Below are positions 16,261-22,945 of a stretch of 64,000 nt of DNA, one piece after another. The notes beneath the pieces were generated by a model that was not told the DNA's origin, made no database searches, and saw nothing but the letters and a program-made list of their open reading frames with translations. A program made the position numbers and the translations under genes. The stretch lies in the NCBI GenBank assembly GCA_905182265.1, contig CAJJAO010000015.1:1-64000 (forward strand), read 5' to 3'. The DNA comes from a gamma proteobacterium HTCC2207. GTDB taxonomy: Bacteria > Pseudomonadota > Gammaproteobacteria > Pseudomonadales > Porticoccaceae. The stretch's first letter is position 1, and each line of letters begins with the position of its first letter.

Positions 16261-16937
16261 GTACTACAGATTTAGCGGGCAAACGCATTTTAGTCACCCA
16301 AGCCGACACCTTTATGGGGCCAACTCTGTGCCAGGTATTTGCGACGATGGGCGCCGAGGTCATCGCCGACAACCAGCTACTCACAGACCCCACATTGCCC
16401 GGACAAATTATTCAGGCCGCAGGCCATATTGATGTGCTTGTCATTAACCTCGCCATCCCCGCCCCTTTTAGTAAGGTGGAGGCCGTTGGCGAAGACGAAT
16501 GGTCGTCCTGTTTTAGTGCCATAGTTGACCCTCTACCGAGACTGGTCACCGCCGTTCTGCCACAGATGATTGCCCGCCAAGCTGGCAAAATTCTCGTCAT
16601 GGGCAGCGCCTCTGCACTGCGCGGCATGAAGCGAGCATCCACCTATAGCGCAGCCCGCGGCGCGCAGCTGGCTTACGTACAGGCGGCCGGTGTTGAGATG
16701 GCGCCCCAGGGTATTCAAATTAATGCCATTGCCCAAAACTTTGTTGATAACCCCACCTATTTCCCAGAAGAGACCAAGGCTAATCCAGCCTTCCAAGAAC
16801 GCATTAAACGCGAAGTTCCCTTGGGGCGACTGGTGTCCATGGAGGAAGATGCTCAGTTTGCTGCCTACCTCTGCTCAGATGCGGCAGATTGTTTTGTGGG
16901 TCAGGTGTTTCCGGTTAGTGGCGGCTGGGCAAGCTAA
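16257..16937 (+). CDS. Halohydrin dehalogenase-type SDR protein
   Basis: This 226-aa protein has the short-chain dehydrogenase fold but not a working dinucleotide site. The glycine-rich motif is replaced by T14-X4-F19-X-G21, and the catalytic set is S117-X12-Y130-X3-R134 with Arg in place of the SDR lysine. Both patterns are the published diagnostic motifs of halohydrin dehalogenases, which form epoxides from vicinal haloalcohols and accept azide or cyanide in the reverse reaction. The segment DNPTYFPEE (about 165-173) and the terminal QVFPVSGGW also fit the family. Family members have been reported from marine gammaproteobacteria. It is coupled to the GNAT gene by a 4-nt overlap. The natural substrate is unknown, and no other halocarbon genes are nearby. 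Confidence 0.8.
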   Translation: MSTTDLAGKRILVTQADTFMGPTLCQVFATMGAEVIADNQLLTDPTLPGQIIQAAGHIDVLVINLAIPAPFSKVEAVGEDEWSSCFSAIVDPLPRLVTAVLPQMIARQAGKILVMGSASALRGMKRASTYSAARGAQLAYVQAAGVEMAPQGIQINAIAQNFVDNPTYFPEETKANPAFQERIKREVPLGRLVSMEEDAQFAAYLCSDAADCFVGQVFPVSGGWAS

Positions 16938-16997
16938 TGATGCCCAGCGACTCATGATTATCTCGTTCATTAGTTAGCTTTCTGATAAAGTATTGCC

Positions 16998-18179
16998 ATG
17001 TCTTTAATCCCCGAAAAACCGATTGTTATCTCCCCTACTCTGGCCGCTACACTTGGTCTGGAAGAGGCTGTGTTGCTGCAATTATTGCAAGAATGCGTTG
17101 CCCATGGCGATGGGGTGCACAGCAGTGGTTTTAACTGGGTGACGGTGTCTGGAGAAAGGTTACTTGGTCTTACGCCCTTTTGGCGTGAGGGCGACATTCG
17201 CCGGCTATCGGCAAGTCTCCATGAAAAGGGCCTGCTGTTAATTGGCGGTGGTGGGTTTTCTGGGGAGCAAGATTTTCGCTTTGCCTTTAACGAGGGCGCC
17301 AGTCATGAACAGTCGGCAGCCCAGCCTGCTAGACAATCAAATCAAGCCGATAATCATTCTCAGCAGAACACCAATAACAATTCTCAACAAAACACCAATA
17401 ATAACTTTCAGCAGAGCAGTAGCCCCCATTCCGCTAAGACTATCGGTGGCAGCTGGCAGCCAAGCGATGATGCGCTGCGTCAGTTAGCTCAGCTGGGAGT
17501 GACCCGCGAGTTTGCCCAGCAGCAAATCCCGCAGTTTGTGGCCTATTGGCGGGAACGCAATGTGCCTCGACACAGCTGGGAGTCAAAATATATTAAAGAG
17601 GTTTGGCGCCAATGGCAGCAAGCGGCCAGTACCAACCACAGGCGCAGCCGTGAGGTCTCTGTGACCGGCGAATGGCGCCCCTCTGCGGATGCTCTGGATA
17701 TACTGATTCAGCAAGGCGGCATTAACCCCAACTTTATCGATGATGCTGTACCAGAATTTATTCTGTATTGGCGTGATCGCGGTGATGTGTCTAGCACCTG
17801 GGACTCAAAATTTATCCAACATGTGCGCCGCCAGTGGCAGTTTTATACTGGTATGATGGATCAAGACAGTATGCCTCGGGCTATTCCAGCCCAGTGGCAA
17901 CCAAAAGAAACGGTCTATGATGTTTTGCAGATGGCCAATATAGACCGCCAGTTTGCGCAGCAGATTATTCCAGAGTTTGTGCTCTACTGGCAGGAGAATG
18001 GGACGCCCCATGGCTCTTGGAGCACCAAGTTTTTGCAGTACGTAAAGCGCCAGTGGGCGCGACATAATCAACCTCAGTCAGCGAGTGGTAGTCATGGCAA
18101 GCAAGGATCTAATTCAGAAGGTCGCATCCGAGATCGCAGCATCATCGACGCGCTCTCCGACCGCAGCTGGGCAAGCTAA
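16998..18179 (+). CDS. DnaT-like primosomal protein with three tandem ssDNA-binding domains
   Basis: This 393-aa protein has a winged-helix-like N-terminal domain (about residues 1-98, with PIVISPTLAATLGLEEAVLLQ resembling DnaD/DnaT N-termini). A Gln/Asn-rich linker follows (101-150, containing QQNTNNNS twice). Then come three copies of a domain resembling the C-terminal ssDNA-binding domain of DnaT: 151-209, 224-282 and 299-356. Each copy has W-x-P near its start, F-x-x-x-x-x-P-x-F-x-x-YW in the middle and W-x-x-K(Y/F)-x-x-x-V-x-R-Q-W at the end. E. coli DnaT (about 179 aa) has one copy. The neighbour downstream resembles phage lambda P, so a role in replicative helicase loading is inferred. 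The last 86 nt overlap that gene in another frame. Confidence 0.82.
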   Translation: MSLIPEKPIVISPTLAATLGLEEAVLLQLLQECVAHGDGVHSSGFNWVTVSGERLLGLTPFWREGDIRRLSASLHEKGLLLIGGGGFSGEQDFRFAFNEGASHEQSAAQPARQSNQADNHSQQNTNNNSQQNTNNNFQQSSSPHSAKTIGGSWQPSDDALRQLAQLGVTREFAQQQIPQFVAYWRERNVPRHSWESKYIKEVWRQWQQAASTNHRRSREVSVTGEWRPSADALDILIQQGGINPNFIDDAVPEFILYWRDRGDVSSTWDSKFIQHVRRQWQFYTGMMDQDSMPRAIPAQWQPKETVYDVLQMANIDRQFAQQIIPEFVLYWQENGTPHGSWSTKFLQYVKRQWARHNQPQSASGSHGKQGSNSEGRIRDRSIIDALSDRSWAS

Positions 18180-18756
18180 GCCCAAGCCAGCCAGCCCTGA
18201 GCTGATTGATGGTATCAATCAGATCTTTGCGCTATTCCAAGTGAATTATCACAATCAGTACTTCGCCGCCTTTGGGGACAATCGCAAGTCAGAAAACTTA
18301 GCCAAAAAGTTATGGCTATCTAAGCTCGGTGATTTTAGCCCGGCGATTATTCTTGCCGCTGCGGAAAGAATTATTGCCGATAGCGAGTATTTGCCAACCC
18401 TACATAAGATGCTAGTGGCCTGCCGTGCCGCTGGTATGCCAACGGGCCTACCCAATGCTCGTAAAGCCTATCAAGAAGCCTGTAATAAGCGCAGCCCCAA
18501 AGCGGCCCAGAAATGGTCCCATCCAGTGGTCTACTTAGCGGGCCGAGACTGTGGCTGGCATTTATTGGCCAATGAAATCGAGTCCAAGGCACTACCCGCC
18601 TTTACGGAGCTTTTTAACCAGTACTGCGACCGCGTGGTGACTGGCGAAGAATTTACCATTGAGCCCCCTGCGGCTCTACCGGAAACCTCTCAGGTTCCTG
18701 CTAGCGCCGAGCATAATCGCGAGCAGCTAGACCAACTTAAACAGCTACTGGGTTAG
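18094..18756 (+). CDS. Phage lambda P-like replication protein (putative helicase loader)
   Basis: This 220-aa protein resembles the replication protein P family, which in lambda captures DnaB helicase and delivers it to the origin. The segment from LIDGINQIFALF (about residue 41) through KKLWLSKLGDFSPAIILAAAERI to the SEYLPTLHKMLVACR region matches the family pattern. A helical C-terminal part ends in an acidic/Gln tail. No Walker motif is visible, so it is not a DnaC-type AAA+ loader. I prefer the ATG at 18094; a GTG at 18085 is possible. The start lies 86 nt inside the DnaT-like gene, and aceK follows 8 nt downstream. No phage structural or integrase genes are present. Confidence 0.75.
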   Translation: MASKDLIQKVASEIAASSTRSPTAAGQAKPKPASPELIDGINQIFALFQVNYHNQYFAAFGDNRKSENLAKKLWLSKLGDFSPAIILAAAERIIADSEYLPTLHKMLVACRAAGMPTGLPNARKAYQEACNKRSPKAAQKWSHPVVYLAGRDCGWHLLANEIESKALPAFTELFNQYCDRVVTGEEFTIEPPAALPETSQVPASAEHNREQLDQLKQLLG

Positions 18757-18764
18757 GCATTTAA

Positions 18765-20534
18765 ATGGCAGGACAACTCCTTACCCACAACTCCACTGCA
18801 CGGCGCATGGCCAAAACTATTCTCAATGGTTTTCGCAGCTATTTTGCCGATTACCTGAACAGCACCCTAAGTGCCAAAGCTCGTTTTGAAAAAGCTGATT
18901 GGCATGGTGTGCAGCAGGCCAATGTCGATCGTCTAGAGCTCTACAAAACTAAGGTAGCCCAGACTGTTCAATATTTGGGCATGGTGACTAATAAAGATAT
19001 TGCTAACCTCAATCTGTGGAGCGAAGCCAAGCTGGCCTATACCCAGCTGGTATTTAATTTTCCAAACTTTGAAATTGCCGAGACTTTCTTTAACTCGGTA
19101 TTTAGTGATATCCATGATCACGATAAGATCAACGACGATATTATCTATGTGCTCTCGTCACAACGTATTGAAGCCCCAGAGGCCGAGTACAGTATTTTTG
19201 TGCGCTACGAAGGTGAAGGCTTTCGTGACACTTTTTATCGCATCCTTAAAGAATCAGAATTTAGCCTACCCGGCGAGAATATCGAGATCGATCTCGACTG
19301 TATTATGGAAGTCTTTGAACAGGAGGTTATGCCCCAACTTAAAGGCGCACCAGAACAGATTAAGTTCGATATTTTGGAATCTACTTTTTATCGCAGCAAG
19401 GCGGCTTATATGGTTGGCCGCGTCATTGATGGTGATCAGAGCTTCCCCATGGCCCTTGTATTTCTCAACACCGAGCAGGGTAACCTGTATGTGGATACGG
19501 CGCTGTTTAATGACGATGACCTGAGTGTAGTGTTTAGCTTTACCCGCAACCATTTTATGGTAGATGCACCACTGCCCTACCAGTACGCTCACTTTCTAAA
19601 AACCCTGATGCCCCGTAAGTTGGACTACGAAGTCTACAACTCGCTCGGCTTCCCCAAGCATGCCAAAACCGAATTTTATCGGCAGCTTGTTGGCCATTTG
19701 GAAACCTCCAGTGACCAATTTATTGTCGCCCCAGGTATTAAAGGCATGGTCATGACGGTGTTTACACTACCGTCTTACAATATTGTGTTTAAGATTATTA
19801 AAGACAAGTTTGCGCCGCCTAAAGAAGTGACTCACCAAACCGTGCGTGATAAATATCGTTTGGTATCTCGCCACGACCGTATTGGCCGTATGGCAGATAC
19901 TCAGGAATTTGATAACTTAGTGTTTCCCCTGGCCCGCTTTTCAGACGAGTTAATTGAAGAGCTAAAAAAAGTTGCTCTGTCTTCCATTGAGATACGCGAC
20001 GACAAGCTAGTCATTAAGCACCTGTATACCGAACGCTATATGACGCCGCTCAATATTTACCTAGAGCATGCCGACGATATCGAAATGCGCAGTGCTATGG
20101 AAGAGTATGGCAACTGCATTAAGCAGCTGGCGGCGGCTAATATTTTCCCCGGCGACATGCCCTTGAAAAACTTTGGTGTGACCCGTCATGGCCGCGTGGT
20201 GTTTTATGACTACGACGAAATCGCCATGCTCACAGACTGTAACTTTCGCGTGATCCCCCAGCCCCGCACCGAGCAGGAAGAGATGCAGGCTGGAACCTGG
20301 TACACGGTAGGGCCCGATGATATTTTTCCTGAAGAATTTCGGCTATTTTTCTCGGGTAATATTAAGGCGAGAAAGATGTTTGAGGAGATTCATAGCGAAC
20401 TCTACGAGGTCAGTTTTTGGACTGATCTACAAGAAAAAATCCGCAATGGTTATGTTATCGATGTATTCCCCTATCGCCGCGCTAAACGCTTTGACCGTGG
20501 CAAAGACTCTTTACTGGAAGTCTTTTCAGACTGA
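18765..20534 (+). CDS. aceK: Isocitrate dehydrogenase kinase/phosphatase AceK
   Basis: AceK phosphorylates and dephosphorylates isocitrate dehydrogenase and so controls flux between the TCA cycle and the glyoxylate shunt. The protein (589 aa, family about 570-600) has the regulatory N-terminal domain (about 1-310) and the kinase-like C-terminal domain, with the P-loop-like VAPGIKGMVMTVF (about 322-334), FKIIKD with the ATP-binding Lys, and FYDYDEI in the catalytic region. The gene follows the lambda-P-like gene by 8 nt and may be on its transcript. Glyoxylate shunt genes are outside the window. Confidence 0.96.
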   Translation: MAGQLLTHNSTARRMAKTILNGFRSYFADYLNSTLSAKARFEKADWHGVQQANVDRLELYKTKVAQTVQYLGMVTNKDIANLNLWSEAKLAYTQLVFNFPNFEIAETFFNSVFSDIHDHDKINDDIIYVLSSQRIEAPEAEYSIFVRYEGEGFRDTFYRILKESEFSLPGENIEIDLDCIMEVFEQEVMPQLKGAPEQIKFDILESTFYRSKAAYMVGRVIDGDQSFPMALVFLNTEQGNLYVDTALFNDDDLSVVFSFTRNHFMVDAPLPYQYAHFLKTLMPRKLDYEVYNSLGFPKHAKTEFYRQLVGHLETSSDQFIVAPGIKGMVMTVFTLPSYNIVFKIIKDKFAPPKEVTHQTVRDKYRLVSRHDRIGRMADTQEFDNLVFPLARFSDELIEELKKVALSSIEIRDDKLVIKHLYTERYMTPLNIYLEHADDIEMRSAMEEYGNCIKQLAAANIFPGDMPLKNFGVTRHGRVVFYDYDEIAMLTDCNFRVIPQPRTEQEEMQAGTWYTVGPDDIFPEEFRLFFSGNIKARKMFEEIHSELYEVSFWTDLQEKIRNGYVIDVFPYRRAKRFDRGKDSLLEVFSD

Positions 20535-20548
20535 AGCTTCTTTTTTTA
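20512..20548 (+). terminator. Possible terminator at the end of aceK
   Basis: The end of aceK can fold through AGTCT (around 20520) and AGACT (20528-20532), with an outer GAAG/CTTC pairing, and is followed by seven T (20541-20547). It lies between convergent aceK and gspB. The stem is interrupted, so the call is moderate. Confidence 0.5.
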
Positions 20549-20550
20549 CT

Positions 20551-20577
20551 AACGGTAGGGCGCGTTAACGGTAGGGC
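20551..20577. repeat. 16-bp tandem duplication spanning the gspB stop
   Basis: AACGGTAGGGC occurs at 20551-20561 and again at 20567-20577, giving a 16-bp period. The second copy encodes the last residues PYR and stop of GspB; the first is a non-coding copy just beyond the stop. Confidence 0.8.
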
Positions 20578-21119
20578 AAAAACTCTCGGCGTTCCCCGGC
20601 ACTCACTTCGATGCCATTAATACCAATGGCATCTAGGGTCCAGTTGGCATCAATTTTTTCCCCTTGACGAAAGCTTCCATCATCGGCAAAAAGGCGATTC
20701 GACGGAGAACCTTCGGCCATATACATATGGCCTGAGATTTGTAGCTCTGGCAATGGCAGAAGCTTTTGGGCTGGCTCCATTTGATTGTTCTGTTGTGCGG
20801 GCTCGAAAGCTTTTTGTGAAACTGCTCTCTCTGAAACTGCCTCATCCACTGCAGCTCTTTCCCCGACAGCACTCTTAATAAATTCTTGCTCGGATAATAT
20901 CTGAGGAGTGGCAACAGGATTTAATAATCCAGAATAAATCACCAGCCCTGCTAGCACTACAATCATGCAGGCCAGTGCAATAATGGTTTTGGATGAGTTA
21001 GATTTTGGTGCCTGTTGGTAAGGGTCCCAATTAGAACTGGCAAAATCGTCAAGCTCCTTTGGGTCTTCTCGCAGACGATCCCGCTCTGCTTTTTTTAGGG
21101 CATCAAGAATATAGGACAT
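20565..21119 (-). CDS. gspB: Type II secretion accessory protein GspB
   Basis: GspB partners GspA/ExeA in passing the secretin through the peptidoglycan and placing it in the outer membrane. The 184-aa protein begins MSYILDALKKAERDR, the typical GspB/ExeB N-terminus. It has a single membrane segment at about residues 46-65, a low-complexity periplasmic linker, and a conserved C-terminal GspB domain (about 125-184) with LQISGHMYMAEGSPSNRLF. The ATG overlaps the gspA stop by one nucleotide. The 3' end carries a 16-bp tandem duplication across the stop codon. Confidence 0.88.
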   Translation of the reverse strand: MSYILDALKKAERDRLREDPKELDDFASSNWDPYQQAPKSNSSKTIIALACMIVVLAGLVIYSGLLNPVATPQILSEQEFIKSAVGERAAVDEAVSERAVSQKAFEPAQQNNQMEPAQKLLPLPELQISGHMYMAEGSPSNRLFADDGSFRQGEKIDANWTLDAIGINGIEVSAGERREFLPYR

Positions 21120-22783
21120 TAGTTGCTGCCCTTTATTAGTAATGGAATATTAGTCTGGGTCAGCTGATTTATGCGCAGTAATGTCTCTCGCCCAACCACT
21201 GCATCAACGGCAATATCTTGATCTCGCTGAAACGCCAACACCTGATCGGCGATCGCCTGAGTGTAGCGACCACCGGTAATAATAATTTCAGCGCTGTCAT
21301 CAACTGCAGCCAATTGCTGTTGCAACCAGGCTACTGCGATAGCATTTGTATCCCCGAGGGACAGGCGCTGAATCTGTTGCGGGGGTCGCCACAGGTATAC
21401 AAAGCTGCGGGACCAGCTATCGCGGAAGGACTGGTCGTCTAACAGCAGGACATCGTCTTTATGCTGTAGATGAAAGCCCGAGGCATCAATACGGGTCAGC
21501 AGGTAACTTTTTACATAACCTGCCTGAGTCTTTAAACGCACTATGCCTGGACGATTAATTATCTCTAGGTCCACAACTTCGCCATTGGACATTTGCTCTG
21601 CCTGCAGGCCCTGATACTTGGCTAGAGACATAAAATCTTCTTGGGAGTAAACCTCGGTTGCCGACACTGACCAGAGTTTAAACAACTCAGCAAATGGATT
21701 TAGTGTTGGGACTTTTATAGGCTGCGCTGTCGGTCCCGTAGTTGAAGATGAAGGTGAAGTTGAAGATAGCGCTTTGGTTAAAGCTTGATTTTTAATAGCG
21801 AATTCGTCAACACCTAGCGCATTATCAAGCGCTTTTTTATTAGCCGAGGTAAGTTGGTCATTACCTGTTGATCCCATGGTTAAAAACCAGCCTACCACCA
21901 GTATCAAGGCAATCCCTAAAACGCCCTGCTGCCAATATTTTGCCAGGGGATGCACTGTGTTCTGATTACCCAAAATTTCTACTGCCGCCTGCTTTACTAG
22001 CTTTGGAGTGACTGTGCTGGTCTCGGTGGAATAAGCCGCCAACAGGGAATGCTGACAGACTAAATTAATTAGCCTGGGTACTCCGTTAGTTAACTTATAT
22101 AGGGTGGCCATGCAGGCTCGATCAAATATCGGCCGCTTGGCACCGGCACGATGCAGTCGATGATTCACGTAGTTGGCGAGATCATCTTTTTCTAGGGGCA
22201 ATAAATGGAATCTTGAGACGACCCGCTGATTAAGCTGGCGCAACTCTTTTTGTGCCAATATCTCCAGCAACTCTGGCTGCCCAACCAATAATATATGCAG
22301 CAGTTTGTGGGTGTGGGTTTCTAGGTTGCTTAGTAGCCTGAGTGTCTCTAACACTTCTGCCGTGAGGTTTTGTGCCTCTTCAATAACGATGAGGGTTTTC
22401 TTACCTTCGGCATGGGCCTTGAGCAAATCCTGATTCAGCGCATCGGTACAGATTTTTGAGAATGATAGGCCGTTGGTATTAGGCAGTTCGATCGCGAGTT
22501 CATGGCAGATGCTGGCCAGTGCGTCGCTGACCTCGAGCTTGCTATTAAGTACATAGGCTACCCTCACATGGGCTGGCAAACGCTTAAGCATGGTGCGGGT
22601 TAATGTGGTTTTACCTGTGCCAACCTCACCTGTGAGTAGAATAAAACCGCCCTCTCGGTCTAGACCATACTTTAGATGGGCAACAGCCTGACGATGGTGA
22701 TTACTGGGATACAAAAACCCAGGATCGGGAACAATCGAGAAGGGTTCTCTGGTGAGGCCGAAATGCTTGAGGTAAATACTCAT
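21119..22783 (-). CDS. gspA: Type II secretion ATPase GspA (ExeA family)
   Basis: This inner-membrane AAA+ protein of 554 aa resembles ExeA of Aeromonas, which with ExeB helps assemble the secretin. The Walker A is TGEVGTGKTT (51-60) and the Walker B region is LIVIEEAQNL (131-140). A single membrane segment at about 287-303 separates the ATPase from a periplasmic part that ends in a peptidoglycan-binding (PG_binding_1-like) domain at about 490-545 (VLAFQRDQDIAVDAVVGRETL). It is followed without a gap by gspB. The gap to gspD upstream (134 nt) is filled by a GC-rich repeat. Confidence 0.9.
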   Translation of the reverse strand: MSIYLKHFGLTREPFSIVPDPGFLYPSNHHRQAVAHLKYGLDREGGFILLTGEVGTGKTTLTRTMLKRLPAHVRVAYVLNSKLEVSDALASICHELAIELPNTNGLSFSKICTDALNQDLLKAHAEGKKTLIVIEEAQNLTAEVLETLRLLSNLETHTHKLLHILLVGQPELLEILAQKELRQLNQRVVSRFHLLPLEKDDLANYVNHRLHRAGAKRPIFDRACMATLYKLTNGVPRLINLVCQHSLLAAYSTETSTVTPKLVKQAAVEILGNQNTVHPLAKYWQQGVLGIALILVVGWFLTMGSTGNDQLTSANKKALDNALGVDEFAIKNQALTKALSSTSPSSSTTGPTAQPIKVPTLNPFAELFKLWSVSATEVYSQEDFMSLAKYQGLQAEQMSNGEVVDLEIINRPGIVRLKTQAGYVKSYLLTRIDASGFHLQHKDDVLLLDDQSFRDSWSRSFVYLWRPPQQIQRLSLGDTNAIAVAWLQQQLAAVDDSAEIIITGGRYTQAIADQVLAFQRDQDIAVDAVVGRETLLRINQLTQTNIPLLIKGSN

Positions 22784-22811
22784 GGCGCAAGGTTACTCTT
22801 ATTCTAGCTCA

Positions 22812-22945
22812 GCCGCAGTTGCTTTCTTTCTTCGCCGCAGGCGCTTTTAAATCCTTCGCCGCAGGCGCTTTCTTACTCCGCCGCGGATGCTTTTAATCTT
22901 CCGCCGCGGGCGCTTTCTTACTTCGCCGCGGGCGCTTCTGACTCA
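22812..22945 (-). repeat. Six-unit 22-24 bp repeat across the gspD stop and gspD-gspA gap
   Basis: The plus-strand core GCCGC(A/G)GGCGCTTT recurs at 22812, 22834, 22858, 22880, 22903 and 22925. The unit at 22925 encodes the last residues APAAK of GspD; the other five are downstream of its stop. In a shifted frame they would still read Lys/Ala/Pro-rich peptide, so they look like repeat expansion or decay of a coding tail. Confidence 0.85.

Noticed and set aside
16257..16937. Ordinary NAD(P)-dependent short-chain dehydrogenase
   Set aside because: The glycine-rich motif is lost and the catalytic Lys is Arg; both changes match the halohydrin dehalogenase signatures.
16998..18756. DnaT-like/P-like genes considered as a prophage remnant
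   Set aside because: No integrase, repressor, structural gene or attachment repeat flanks them, and they sit between ordinary chromosomal genes with matching base composition. An ancient phage origin remains possible.
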